A stretch of DNA of 64,000 nt. Origin: Streptomyces sp. ISL-66 (lineage in GTDB: Bacteria; Actinomycetota; Actinomycetes; Streptomycetales; Streptomycetaceae). Both the position numbers and the translations under genes were made by a program. The stretch is from assembly GCF_018614135.1 (NCBI RefSeq), contig NZ_JAGGOW010000039.1:1-64000 (forward strand). Direction: 5' to 3'. This document shows, piece by piece, positions 23,945-33,197 of this stretch (its first letter is position 1; every line of letters begins with the position of its first letter). The notes under the pieces are model-generated. The model did no database searches. It was not told the DNA's origin and saw only the letters and a list, made by a program, of their open reading frames with translations.

Positions 23945-24772
23945 GTGCGGACCTTCCTCTCGGCGGTACTCATCGCGCTCGTGGCCCTCCTGGTGCCCGC
24001 GAGCGCCGTCGCGTACTGGGCCGATCACGAGCTCGGCCACGCCGACCGGTACACCGCCGCCATGTCCCCGCTCGCCACGGATCCCGCCGTACAGAACCTC
24101 GTCGTCACCCAGGCCGGCCGCGCCCTCTCCGGGCAGATCGACGCCGGCCCCTTCCAGGGCGGGCTCGACACCCTGCTCGGCGAGGCCCTGCGCTCCTTCG
24201 TCGGCACCCCCGCCTACCGCACCGCGTGGGACGCCGCGAACCGCGCGGCCCACGCCGCCTTCTTCGAAGCGCTCACCACGGGCCACGGCGACGCCGTCAC
24301 CATCGACCTCGCACCCGTGATCGCCCAGGTCAAGGGCGATCTCGTCGGCAACGGGGTGCCGTTCGCCGACCGCATCCCGGTGACCCACGTCTCGGTGACG
24401 GTCATGGAGTACGACGGGCTCGGCTCCCTCCGGAAGGGATTTCGCATGCTGCAAGTCGCCGGGGTCTGGCTTCCCCTGCTGACCGTGGTGCTGGCCGGGA
24501 CGGCCATCGCCGTGGCCGTCCGCCGCCGCCGCGCGGTGCTCGCAACCGGGCTCGGGCTCGCGGCCGGCGCCGTCCTGCTGTGGGCGGCCGTGGCGCTGTG
24601 CCGCCGCCTCACCCTGGACGATCTGCCCGCCGACATCGACCGTCGCGCAGCCGAGGCGGTGTACGACGCGCTCACCGCGTTCCTGCGGACCACCGCCTGG
24701 GTGGTGCTGGCCGTCGGGCTCGCCGCGGCTCTGGCCGCCTGGCTGATGGGCCGGCTGCGCCGCACACCATAA
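23945..24772 (+). CDS. Hypothetical four-TM membrane protein
   Basis: A 275-aa protein with an N-terminal helix or signal anchor (FLSAVLIALVALLVPASAVAY), an extracytoplasmic region of about 140 residues (ADHELGHADRYTAAMSPLAT to LGSLRKGFRML), and three C-terminal helices (about 170-190, 197-215 and 245-267). The layout and the phrases QNLVVTQAG and SFVGTPAYRTAWDAANRAAH are typical of a streptomycete membrane-protein family of unknown function. It begins with GTG and has a weak ribosome-binding site. The FUSC gene follows 81 bases later. Confidence 0.75.
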   Translation: MRTFLSAVLIALVALLVPASAVAYWADHELGHADRYTAAMSPLATDPAVQNLVVTQAGRALSGQIDAGPFQGGLDTLLGEALRSFVGTPAYRTAWDAANRAAHAAFFEALTTGHGDAVTIDLAPVIAQVKGDLVGNGVPFADRIPVTHVSVTVMEYDGLGSLRKGFRMLQVAGVWLPLLTVVLAGTAIAVAVRRRRAVLATGLGLAAGAVLLWAAVALCRRLTLDDLPADIDRRAAEAVYDALTAFLRTTAWVVLAVGLAAALAAWLMGRLRRTP

Positions 24773-24853
24773 GCTCGGAAGGTACCGAATGACGCGCAAA
24801 TCCGTAGAACAGCGCAGAAGAACCGATTCGCGAGCGGCGCCACGGAAGCGGGA

Positions 24854-26896
24854 ATGAGCACAGCGGGAATGAGCACAGAACGCACCGAAGAGATACCGTC
24901 CGGGCGGCCTCGGCACGCGCCGGGACGGCTCCACCCGCTGAGCCCTCCCGCCTGGCTGCTCAAGGGGCTCCGGCCGGGCACCGCGCCGATCCCGTGGGCA
25001 GCCGTGCTGCGCGCCGGCATCGCCCTGGCGGTCCCGCTGGCCGTCGGATTCGTGCTCGACGAGCCCGAGTACGGCGCGCTCGTCTCGATGGGCGCCCTCT
25101 CCGGAGTCATCGGCGACACCGCGGACGCCTACCGGATGCGGGTCCTGAACATCGCCGTGCCGCAGCTCTTCGGCGGTATCGGCGTGGCACTGGGCACCCT
25201 GGTGTTCGGGCACGGCTGGCTCGCGGTCGGCGTCCTGACCGCGATCGCCCTGGTCTCCGGGATGATCTCCTCGATCGGCACGGTCGCCTCCGTCTCCGGA
25301 CTGCTGCTCCTCCTGAACGCCGTCGTCGGCGCCGGACTTCCGCTGCCCCAGCCCTGGTGGACGGCCCCGCTGCTGCTGAGCGCGGGCGGCCTGTTCGTCC
25401 TCGCGCTGACCCTGCTCGGCTGGCCGTTGCGCGGCCGGCAGCCGGAACGGGCCGCGGTCGCCGCCACCTACCGGGCGCTGGCCGACGCCCTGGAGGCCGC
25501 CGGAGGTCCGGGGCCCGCGTACGAGGAGCGCCGCCACCAGGTCACCCAGGCCTTGAACCAGGCGTACGACCTGGTGCTCGGCCGGCGGGCCCGGGTGCAC
25601 GGACGCAGCCCCTCGCTCGTGCGGGTGCTGGCCCAGCTGAACGTGGTGATCCCGCTCGTCGAGGCCGCGCCCGCCGCGCACCTGCGCCGCAAACCGCTGC
25701 CGCCCGAGATCCCGGCGGCCGTACGGGAGCTGGCCGCGGCCGTCGAGGAGGGCCGCACCGGAACTCCCGTACTGGACCTGCCCGCACCGGGCAGCGAGTC
25801 CGAGCGGGCCATCGACGCGGCCCTGCGCCACGCGGCGACCATCGTGCTGCTGGCCGAGCCGGACCCGTACAACGTCGACGACCGGCTCGGCCGGCCCGCC
25901 GCGCTCGGGATCCGGGCCCGCCGGGCGGTGCGCGACATGATGCTCTCCGGGGCCTCCTGGCGGTACGGTCTGCGGCTCGCGCTGTGCATCGGACTGGCCC
26001 AGGCGCTGGTGTCGGTGGTGGAGATCGAGCGGTCCTACTGGGTCGCGCTGACCGTCACCTTCGTCCTCAAGCCCGACTTCGGCTCGGTGTTCTCCCGGGC
26101 CGTGATGCGCGCACTGGGCACCGCCGCCGGGCTGGTCATCGCGGCCGCCGTGCTCGCGGAGGTGCCGCGCGGCTGGTGGGACGTGCCGGTGATGGTGGTG
26201 CTCGCCGCGCTGATCCCGGCGTTCTCCGTCAAGGGGTACGCCTTCCAGACCGCCGCGATCACCCCGGTCATCCTGCTGCTCTCGGACCTGCTCAACCACC
26301 AGGGCTTCGACCTGATCCGGCCGCGGCTGCTGGACAGCCTGATCGGCTGCGCGATCACCCTCCTCGCCGGCTACCTGTTGTGGCCCGAGAGCTGGCACAC
26401 CCGGATCGGGCACCGGCTCGCCGACACCGTGGACGACGCCGCCCGGTACGTCGAGCGGGCCTTCGGCAGCCATCCCGACACCGAGGCGGGGGTCCGGGCG
26501 GCGCGCACCGCCCGGCTCCAGGCCCGGCGGCGGATCTACCGGGACCTGTCGGGCGTGCGGAGCGAGTTCCAGCGGGCGCTGACGGAGCCTCCTCCGACCG
26601 GGGCGCGGGCCGCCGCGTGGTGGCCGCTGGTCGTCGCCGTGGAGCGGATCGTCGACGCGACCACCGCGGCCCGGGTCCGGGTCAACCACGGGGCGCGGCC
26701 GCCGGCCGAGCCGGAGGTCGCGGCGATCGCCGAGGACCTGCGCGGCCTGGCCCGGGGCGTGCGCAGGGCCAGCAGCCCGGCCCAGCTGGACCCGCCGTCC
26801 CCGCCGGTGGTGGCCGAGGCGTCCGTGCTGGCCCCGGTCCGCCACGAGCTGGCGGCGGCCCGCGCCCTCACCACCTCCCAGATCGAAGCCCCGTAG
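24854..26896 (+). CDS. FUSC-family (aromatic acid exporter-like) membrane protein
   Basis: A 680-aa inner-membrane protein with two clusters of about six helices (about residues 50-190 and 375-510), each followed by a cytoplasmic helical segment. This is the fusaric acid resistance (FUSC/ArAE) layout. Diagnostic stretches are LVSMGALSGVIGDTADAYR and SYWVALTVTFVLKPDFGSVF followed by RALGTAAG. Relatives export aromatic acids or other weak acids. ATG 24854 is chosen; a second ATG five codons on has the same upstream sequence (CAGCGGGA), a small duplication that leaves the start uncertain by 5 residues. Followed 66 bases later by a lipoprotein gene. Confidence 0.9.
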   Translation: MSTAGMSTERTEEIPSGRPRHAPGRLHPLSPPAWLLKGLRPGTAPIPWAAVLRAGIALAVPLAVGFVLDEPEYGALVSMGALSGVIGDTADAYRMRVLNIAVPQLFGGIGVALGTLVFGHGWLAVGVLTAIALVSGMISSIGTVASVSGLLLLLNAVVGAGLPLPQPWWTAPLLLSAGGLFVLALTLLGWPLRGRQPERAAVAATYRALADALEAAGGPGPAYEERRHQVTQALNQAYDLVLGRRARVHGRSPSLVRVLAQLNVVIPLVEAAPAAHLRRKPLPPEIPAAVRELAAAVEEGRTGTPVLDLPAPGSESERAIDAALRHAATIVLLAEPDPYNVDDRLGRPAALGIRARRAVRDMMLSGASWRYGLRLALCIGLAQALVSVVEIERSYWVALTVTFVLKPDFGSVFSRAVMRALGTAAGLVIAAAVLAEVPRGWWDVPVMVVLAALIPAFSVKGYAFQTAAITPVILLLSDLLNHQGFDLIRPRLLDSLIGCAITLLAGYLLWPESWHTRIGHRLADTVDDAARYVERAFGSHPDTEAGVRAARTARLQARRRIYRDLSGVRSEFQRALTEPPPTGARAAAWWPLVVAVERIVDATTAARVRVNHGARPPAEPEVAAIAEDLRGLARGVRRASSPAQLDPPSPPVVAEASVLAPVRHELAAARALTTSQIEAP

Positions 26897-26962
26897 ACCG
26901 GTCCGTCCCCCCAATGGCCCCGTCCCCGGGCCCGTCCGGCCCGGACGGGAGAGCATCGGGGT

Positions 26963-27679
26963 ATGAGGCCACTCCCCCGCCGCGGCCTGCGCGTCCTCGC
27001 CCTCGCCGCCCTCGCGGCCGCGGCGGGCTGCGCCGATGTGGAGGGGCTGAACAGCGAGGGGGACCTGGGCACGGTGCACGCACCCCAGACCCTGTGGAAG
27101 GACATCCGCCCCGAACCCCCCGGGCCGGACCAGAAGCCGGGGACGGCCACCGTGGTCCCCGGGCTCCCCAAGGTCCCCGGCCTCTCCATGCGCGGGGTGA
27201 ACGCGCTCGACGTCATCCGCGCGGACCTCACCGCCGCCACCGCCGGGGACGGCGGGACCGGGCGGCTCGTCGACCCGCGCGCCGTCCAGCGGCTCGCACT
27301 CTGTACACAGGCTGTGGACGGCGGTCCGGACTGCCCGGTCCGTCCGGGCGTGCTGCACGATCTGACCGGCAACGGCCGGGAGGAGCTGATCACCGCCCTG
27401 GACCTCGACGGCAGACTCAGCGAGCTGCGCGTCTACACCGTCCGGGACGACGGGAGCATCGCCCGGATCCTGTCCCGGCGCGCGGTGCTGGAGGGCGTGG
27501 AAGTGGCCGCCGAACACCTCGCGGTGCGCGAGCCGACCTCGAACCCGGCGTACGTCTCCGTCTCCGACTACGTGTGGGACGACAAGGCCGGGCTCATGAA
27601 CCTGGTCCAGCTCACCCTCGACTCCTGTCCCCACGCCAACGACGCCTCCGGCCCCTGCGGTCCGGTCGGCGCGGCCTGA
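26963..27679 (+). CDS. Lipoprotein of unknown function
   Basis: A 238-aa exported lipoprotein: Arg-rich N-terminus, hydrophobic core (LRVLALAALAAAAGC) and lipobox with the lipidated Cys at residue 23. The mature part is extracytoplasmic, with four further cysteines (LCTQ, DCPV, SCPH, PCGP) that could make two disulfides. DLTGNGREELITALDLDG resembles a calcium-binding or FG-GAP-like turn but is single. It precedes a sensor histidine kinase gene by 47 bases. Lipoprotein genes beside sensor kinases (as with CseA and CseC) often tune the sensor, so this could be an accessory to the kinase. Confidence 0.85.
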   Translation: MRPLPRRGLRVLALAALAAAAGCADVEGLNSEGDLGTVHAPQTLWKDIRPEPPGPDQKPGTATVVPGLPKVPGLSMRGVNALDVIRADLTAATAGDGGTGRLVDPRAVQRLALCTQAVDGGPDCPVRPGVLHDLTGNGREELITALDLDGRLSELRVYTVRDDGSIARILSRRAVLEGVEVAAEHLAVREPTSNPAYVSVSDYVWDDKAGLMNLVQLTLDSCPHANDASGPCGPVGAA

Positions 27680-27726
27680 GCGCGGGCGGGACCGGGCGCG
27701 TGCTGCGGATGCCGAGGGGGGTGCGG

Positions 27727-28983
27727 ATGCCGAGGGGGCTGCGCTGGAAGATCGCCATGACCACCACCGCCGTGTGCTGCATGGTCGCCGCCGCGCTCGG
27801 GATCATCGTCCACAACGTCGTCTCCCGGCAGATCTCCGGCGAACTCCGCAAGGACGTGAGCCGGGACCTGGAACACGCCCTCGACCACTACCAGTACGGC
27901 ACCACGCACGGCGACGTGAACGCCGCCCTCGATCCGCCCGGCCTGCCTCCGCCGCTGCGCGAGCTGGTCGCGCGCGGGGAGACCGGAACCATGGTGGGCG
28001 AGTACGACCACAAGCCGGTGATGTGGGCGGGCGGGCCCGCCGATCAGAAGGCGCTCGCGGTCTGGGTCCCGTACGCCGACACCCGCGCGCGGCTCCGGGA
28101 CATCGACGCCGCCATCCTGGCGGCCGCCGGCCTCGGCGCCGGGGCGGTGGCCGTCGTGGGCCTCTTCCTCGCCAACCGGATCAGCCGCCGGCTCGCCACC
28201 ACCGCCGCCGTGGCCCGCCGGATCAGCGCCGGTGACCTCGACGCCCGCGTCGGCTTCCCCGCCGACGAGGACGAGGATCCGCGCCGGGACGGCTCCCGCG
28301 ACGAGGTGCGGGACGTGGCACAGGCCCTGGACTCCATGGCGGCCTCGCTCCAGGACCGGCTGGAGGCGGAGAAGCGCTTCACGGCGGACGTGGCGCACGA
28401 GCTGCGCACCCCGCTCACGGGCTCGCTGGCCGCGGCGGCGCTGCTGCCCGAGGGCCGCCCCAAGGAGATGATCAACGACCGGCTCAAGGCCCTGCACCTG
28501 CTCACCGAGGACCTGCTGGAGATCTCCCGGCTGGACTCGGGCGTCGAGCGGGCCGATCTGGCCCGGGTGGAGCTCGGCCGGGCCGTGGAACGGGCCGCGG
28601 CGAGCACCCGCCTGAACGTCTCGGTACGGATCCTGCGGGACGCGGTGGTCCGCACCGACCGGCGCCGCCTGGACCGGATTCTGGCCAACCTGCTGGTCAA
28701 CGCCGACAAGCACGGGCAGCCGCCGATCGAAGTGAGCGTCGAGGGGCCGCTGGTGACCGTCCGCGACCACGGGCCGGGCTACCCGGCCGACCTCATCGAG
28801 CAGGGCCCGCAGCGGTTCCGCACCGGTGACCCGGGACGGGGGCGGGGCCACGGTCTGGGCCTGACCATCGTGGCCGGGCAGGCGGCGGTACTGGAGATCA
28901 CCCTGCGCTTCTCCAACGCCCCGGACGGGGGCGCGGTGACCTCGCTCCAGCTACCCGTGGGACGGCTGACCGAGGGAAGTTGA
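27727..28983 (+). CDS. Sensor histidine kinase without an adjacent response regulator
   Basis: A 418-aa membrane kinase. TM1 (about residues 9-30) and TM2 (about 128-150) bracket a small outer sensor region, followed by a HAMP linker (RISAGDLDARVGF), an H-box FTADVAHELRTPLTGSLAAA with the phospho-accepting His, an N-box ILANLLVNADKHG and a G-box GRGRGHGLGLTI. ATG 27727 has GAGGGGGG upstream; GTG 27700 and ATG 27709 are in-frame alternatives, and a short duplication (GGATGCCGAGGGGG) makes the choice ambiguous. No response regulator lies on either side. Convergent with phoX across two parS sites. Confidence 0.92.
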   Translation: MPRGLRWKIAMTTTAVCCMVAAALGIIVHNVVSRQISGELRKDVSRDLEHALDHYQYGTTHGDVNAALDPPGLPPPLRELVARGETGTMVGEYDHKPVMWAGGPADQKALAVWVPYADTRARLRDIDAAILAAAGLGAGAVAVVGLFLANRISRRLATTAAVARRISAGDLDARVGFPADEDEDPRRDGSRDEVRDVAQALDSMAASLQDRLEAEKRFTADVAHELRTPLTGSLAAAALLPEGRPKEMINDRLKALHLLTEDLLEISRLDSGVERADLARVELGRAVERAAASTRLNVSVRILRDAVVRTDRRRLDRILANLLVNADKHGQPPIEVSVEGPLVTVRDHGPGYPADLIEQGPQRFRTGDPGRGRGHGLGLTIVAGQAAVLEITLRFSNAPDGGAVTSLQLPVGRLTEGS

Positions 28984-28998
28984 GCTCGCGGCCGTGGA

Positions 28999-29014
28999 TG
29001 TTTCACGTGAAACA
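28999..29014. other. parS site (ParB-binding)
   Basis: TGTTTCACGTGAAACA, an exact consensus parS, 16 bases after the stop codon of the histidine kinase gene. Confidence 0.93.
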
Positions 29015-29020
29015 CGTGTG

Positions 29021-29054
29021 CGGGGTGGACGTTTCACGTGAAACATCCACCCCG
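29021..29054. other. parS site embedded in a 34-bp palindrome
   Basis: CGTTTCACGTGAAACA (29030-29045) differs from consensus parS at one outer base. Flanks CGGGGTGGA and TCCACCCCG extend it to a 34-bp palindrome with a single mismatched pair, located between the convergent kinase and phoX genes. It may double as their transcription terminator. Confidence 0.88.
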
Positions 29055-29090
29055 CACCGCTCAACTCATGGGATCGGGCAACTCATCGGA

Positions 29091-31184
29091 TCACACTCCG
29101 ATGTTCTTGCCGTCCTTGCGCCACACGGACACGACCGCCGGTCGGACGATCTTGCCCGGTCCGTCCGGCCACACCGACTGCGGCTTCTCGACGGACGCGC
29201 CGTCGATCTCGCCCGGGTGCTGGACGGAGACCAGGACGCGCTTGTCCTGGATGAGCGGACCGCAGGTCTCGGCGCCGCGCGGCACGGTGAGGAACTGCTT
29301 CAGCTCACCGCGGCGCTCTCCGGCGGTCGCGACACCGAAGAGGCCGTCGTGGGAGCCGAGCTGGTTGCCGTCCGTGGAGATCCACAGGTTGCCGTGCGGG
29401 TCGAACGCCACGTTGTCCGGGCAGGAGATCGGGCTGACCTTCTCCTTCGGGAAGCCCGCGAAGTAGGTCGCCGGGTCGTTCGGGTCACCGGCGACGAGGA
29501 AGAGCCGCCAGGCGAAGCCGTCGCCCGCCGGGTCGTCGAAGTTCTCGGCGAGCTCCAGGATCTGGCCGTGCTTGTTCAGGTTGCGCGGGTTGGCCTCGTC
29601 CGCGCCCGCCTTGCCGGCCTTGCCGCGGTCGGTGTTGTTGGTCAGCGCGATGTAGACGCGGCCGGTGCGCGGGGAGGGCTCGACGTCCTCGGGGCGGTCC
29701 ATCTTGGTGGCGCCCACCTTGTCGGCGGCCTCGCGCGTGAAGACGTACACCTCCTCGGCGGTCATGCCCTCGACGTGCGAGACGCCGCCGGTGGCGAGCT
29801 TGATCCAGGTGCCGGAGCCGTCGAACTCGCCGTCGGCGGGGAGCTTGCCGGTGTCGTCGATCCCGGCGGCCGGCGAGTCGCCGGTCAGCTTGGCGACGTA
29901 CAGGGTGCCCTCGTCCAGCAGCGTGAGGTTGTGCTCCTTGGCCGCGCGCGAGTTGCCCTTCTTCATCTGCTTCGAGGAGACGAACTTGTAGAAGTAGTCG
30001 AAGCGCTCGTCGTCACCCATGTAGATGACCGGGCGGCCGTCCTCGGTCAGACGCGGCTGCGCGGCCTCGTGCTTGAAGCGGCCCAGCGCGGTGCGCTTGC
30101 GCGGGGTGGACTTCGGGTCGTACGGGTCGAGCTCGACGACCCAGCCGAAGCGGTGCGACTCGTTGGGCTCGCGCGCGACGTCGAAGCGCTTGTCGAACCG
30201 CTCCCACTTGCGCTCGGAGGCGCCGGTGGTCATGCCGTAGCGCTTCAGGCGGGCGGCGGCGACCGGGTCGGTGACCTGGCCGGCGTTGGCGAAGTACTGG
30301 TTGAAGTTCTCCTCGCCATGGAGGGTGGTGCCCCACGGGGTGGTGCCGCCGGAGCAGTTGTTGAGGGTGCCGAGCACCTTGGTGCCGGTGGCGTCGACGG
30401 AGGTCTTCAGCAGGGCGCTGCCCGCGGCCGGACCGGTCAGCTTGAACTCGCTGGTCGCGGTGAGGCGGCGGTTGAGCTGGTGGCGGTTGACCGCGGTCAG
30501 CTTGCCGCAGCGGTGGTCCTCCTGGACCACGACCACGCCGAGCCCGTGTGCGGCCCAGGCGATCTCGACCTGCTCGCGCGTCGGGTTGGCCGGGTCGTAG
30601 CCCTTGAACATGAGGATCTCGTCCGTGTACTCGTGGTTGGCCACGAGCAGCTGCCGGCGCTCGTAGTCGTCGCCGAGCGGGAGGAGGCTCAGGAAGTCGT
30701 TGTTGTAGCCGAACTGACCGGCCTGCGCGGCGGCGGTCTGCCGGTCGGGGTTGAAGGCGGGCGCGCCCTTGACGATCGGGTCACCCCAGCGGATGACCAC
30801 GTTCTGCTCGTGCCCCTCGGGGACGGTGACCTTGTCGGCGGTGTTCGGTGCGACGGCCTTGAAGCGCAGACCGCGGGCGCCGTCGGCGTTGCCGCCCGCT
30901 CCGCCGGCCGCGCTGCGCGGATCGGCGGCGGGGGTGGCGTTGGCGGAGGAGCCGTTGCCGCTCAGGGTGAGGGCGGTACCGGCGGCGGAGGCGACCGTGA
31001 CGACGGCGGCCGAGCGGAGCATCGAGCGGCGCGAGTAGGCGCGGGCTATGACGTCGCCGACGTACTCGTTGTCGCTGGTGTTCGGCACCTCGTGGAAGCA
31101 GGCGTCGCCACAGCGGTAGCGGCAGGTGAGGGCGGAACGGCCGCCCCCATGCGGGTTGCCGATGAGCGGCAGGAGCTTGCGCAC
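29091..31184 (-). CDS. phoX: PhoX-family alkaline phosphatase (Tat-exported)
   Basis: A 697-aa exported phosphatase of the PhoX (DUF839) family, calcium/iron enzymes that release phosphate from organic esters. The twin-arginine signal YSRRSMLRSAAVVTVASAAG lies about 50 residues in, after a Cys-containing leader (ALTCRYRCGDACFHEVPNT) typical of this family. Conserved parts are NNDFLSLLPLGD, VANHEYTDEI, NNCSGGTTPWGT and the C-terminal PRGAETCGPL. Start is GTG with GGAGGACATTC upstream. Expression is presumably phosphate-regulated (PhoP), but I could not pick out PHO boxes with confidence. Confidence 0.93.
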   Translation of the reverse strand: MRKLLPLIGNPHGGGRSALTCRYRCGDACFHEVPNTSDNEYVGDVIARAYSRRSMLRSAAVVTVASAAGTALTLSGNGSSANATPAADPRSAAGGAGGNADGARGLRFKAVAPNTADKVTVPEGHEQNVVIRWGDPIVKGAPAFNPDRQTAAAQAGQFGYNNDFLSLLPLGDDYERRQLLVANHEYTDEILMFKGYDPANPTREQVEIAWAAHGLGVVVVQEDHRCGKLTAVNRHQLNRRLTATSEFKLTGPAAGSALLKTSVDATGTKVLGTLNNCSGGTTPWGTTLHGEENFNQYFANAGQVTDPVAAARLKRYGMTTGASERKWERFDKRFDVAREPNESHRFGWVVELDPYDPKSTPRKRTALGRFKHEAAQPRLTEDGRPVIYMGDDERFDYFYKFVSSKQMKKGNSRAAKEHNLTLLDEGTLYVAKLTGDSPAAGIDDTGKLPADGEFDGSGTWIKLATGGVSHVEGMTAEEVYVFTREAADKVGATKMDRPEDVEPSPRTGRVYIALTNNTDRGKAGKAGADEANPRNLNKHGQILELAENFDDPAGDGFAWRLFLVAGDPNDPATYFAGFPKEKVSPISCPDNVAFDPHGNLWISTDGNQLGSHDGLFGVATAGERRGELKQFLTVPRGAETCGPLIQDKRVLVSVQHPGEIDGASVEKPQSVWPDGPGKIVRPAVVSVWRKDGKNIGV

Positions 31185-31477
31185 GAATGTCCTCCGTTGG
31201 TACCCGATCCCCGACGACCTGTCGGAACGATCCGTCGGTGACGCTAGGCGCGGGTTGCGCCGGAGCGGCGGCGCACGGATGAACGCCCGGTGAATGCGGC
31301 ACGGCGGAGCGGGAGTTCGCGGGCGGGGAGAGGTGTGTCGGGACCGTGGGCGCCACGAAAGGTGCCCCTGCCGAAGTTCCGGCCAAGGGGCCGATAACCT
31401 TACGTGTCCACTCTGGGCAGGGATCTACCGCGCAGCGCGGACAAATGACGCACACACTCATGCGAAAGGCCTGGCCC

Positions 31478-33058
31478 ATGGGTATTCGGAGCTTGTTGCG
31501 CAAGGTGTTCGGACGAACCTCGGAAACGGTTCCGGAGACGACCGGCACCACTTCGGCGGCCCTCCCGAGCCAGACCGAACGCACCCCACTGGACGCGGCG
31601 GCCGAACTGGTCGCGGCGTCCTTCGACAACCCCACCGTCCCCCCGCAGTCCGCACCGCGCGACCGCGAGCCGGGCACCGTCCTGACGGCGCCGGCCCCAG
31701 CCGCCGCCCCCAACCCGGACCCCACGGTCCCGGAAGCCCGCCGCCCAGCCGCCGCGCCGGCCACCCCGGCCGCGCGTGAGACGGCGGCGGAGGCCGAGCC
31801 GGCTTCCGCCCCGCTCGCGGCTGCCGCCGTCGAAGCCGAGGCCGAGCCCGAGGCCGTCGCACCGCAGGTCGAGGAGGAGGTGGAGGCGGAGGCGGAGCCC
31901 CTGGCCGCCGTCGCCACCGACCCGAAGCCGGCCACGGCTACGGCCGAGGCCGAAGCCGGAGAGGCCCTCGCCGCTGCCTCGCCGGAAGCCGAAGCAGAGG
32001 CCGAAGCGGAAGCGGAAGCGGAAACCACGGCAGCTCCGGAAGCGGAGGCCGAGCCTCTCGCGGCAGCCGCCGACCCGGAGCCGCTCCCCGCCGAAGCCGA
32101 AGCCGAAGCGGAAGTCCGCGTCGCGGACACGGCCGTTGCCGAGCAGGAAGCCGCGCAGGAAGCGCAGCAGGAAGCCGCGCCCACAACCGAACCGCGATCC
32201 GAGCCCGAGACCGCACCGGAGTCGGCACCGGAGACCGCGCCGGAGGCCGAGGCAGAGCCGGAGCCCGAGGCCGAGCCCGCACCGAAGACCGCGCCGGAGG
32301 CCGAGGCAAAGCCCGAGGCGGAGGTGGAGCCCGAGCCCGAGTCCGCGCCGGAGACCGAGACAGAGCCGGAGCCCGAGCCCGAGGCAGCCGCCACCGGCGG
32401 CCCCGCGCACGCCCTCGCGGCGGTCAAGCGGCAGGCTCCCGCACTCGCCGGGGCCCACAAGGCCGCCGGGCAGGCGCTGCGGAGCCGGGGGAAGGCCGGG
32501 GCGCGCGCCACGGTGTACCTCGTCCTCGACCGGTCGGGATCGATGCGGTCGTTCTACAAGGACGGCAGCGCCCAGTACCTCGCCGACCACGTCCTCGCCC
32601 TCGCCGCGCACCTCGACGACGAGGCCACCGTCCGCACGGTGTTCTTCTCCACCGAGCTGGACGGCACCGCCGACCTGTCCCTCGACGCGTACGACGAGAA
32701 CTGGGTCGAGGCCCGCCACGCGGAGCTCGGCCGGATGGGCCGCACCAGCTACCACGTCGCCGTGGAGGCCGTCGTCGAGCGCTACCAGAAGGACGGCGGC
32801 ACGGGCCCGGCCCTCGTCGTCTTCCAGACCGACGGCGCCCCCGACAACCGGCAGCCCGCCAAGGCCGCCCTGGCCGAGGCGGCCGCCACCGCTCCCGGCA
32901 TCCACTGGCAGTTCGTCGCCTTCGGCGACCCCGAGGCCAAGGCCTTCGACTTCCTGCGCAAGCTGGACGCCGACAACGCCGGCTTCTTCCACGCCGGCCC
33001 CGCGCCGGCCGAACTGACCTCGGCCGCCCTCCTCAAGGGCATCCTCGACCGGTTCTGA
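31478..33058 (+). CDS. TerF-type VWA protein with long Glu/Ala/Pro-rich region
   Basis: A 526-aa protein. An N-terminal basic helix ([16 protein letters not shown]) is followed by about 290 residues of low complexity dominated by Ala, Glu and Pro (repeats such as [11 protein letters not shown]). A VWA domain of the TerF/TerY kind starts near residue 345: [20 protein letters not shown] has the MIDAS Asp351-x-Ser353-x-Ser355, and [11 protein letters not shown] supplies a later ligand. Such VWA proteins accompany tellurite-resistance-type (ter) stress genes and bind metal and partner proteins. No terD gene is here. The acidic spacer is likely disordered. ATG 31478 is chosen at the conserved N-terminus; earlier in-frame starts exist. 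A strong hairpin follows. Confidence 0.85.
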   Translation: MGIRSLLRKVFGRTSETVPETTGTTSAALPSQTERTPLDAAAELVAASFDNPTVPPQSAPRDREPGTVLTAPAPAAAPNPDPTVPEARRPAAAPATPAARETAAEAEPASAPLAAAAVEAEAEPEAVAPQVEEEVEAEAEPLAAVATDPKPATATAEAEAGEALAAASPEAEAEAEAEAEAETTAAPEAEAEPLAAAADPEPLPAEAEAEAEVRVADTAVAEQEAAQEAQQEAAPTTEPRSEPETAPESAPETAPEAEAEPEPEAEPAPKTAPEAEAKPEAEVEPEPESAPETETEPEPEPEAAATGGPAHALAAVKRQAPALAGAHKAAGQALRSRGKAGARATVYLVLDRSGSMRSFYKDGSAQYLADHVLALAAHLDDEATVRTVFFSTELDGTADLSLDAYDENWVEARHAELGRMGRTSYHVAVEAVVERYQKDGGTGPALVVFQTDGAPDNRQPAKAALAEAAATAPGIHWQFVAFGDPEAKAFDFLRKLDADNAGFFHAGPAPAELTSAALLKGILDRF

Positions 33059-33140
33059 GCCCGCCCGGCACCGCGTACGCGAGCAGGCCCGTCCACAAGC
33101 AGGCACATACGCACATACGCACATACGAAAGCTCACGCAA

Positions 33141-33181
33141 AAGGCGGCGCCCCCTCCCGCGAGGAGAGGGGGCGCCGCCTT
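33141..33181. terminator. Strong bidirectional terminator
   Basis: A perfect 16-bp stem (33141-33156 with 33166-33181, core GGCGGCGCCCCCTC) and a 9-base loop, between the convergent VWA and aspS genes. Confidence 0.9.
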
Positions 33182-33197
33182 CGGCGTCTCAGGGGGT

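Noticed and set aside
23783-27634. A 1283-codon minus-strand frame across the membrane-protein and FUSC genes
   Set aside because: Composition is Gly/Arg/Asp/Gln noise and it covers three well-supported plus-strand genes with ribosome-binding sites and clear membrane topology.
28980-31241. A 753-codon plus-strand frame opposite phoX
   Set aside because: Val/Leu/Gly/Asp-rich shadow of the PhoX gene; the opposite strand has the Tat signal and family motifs.
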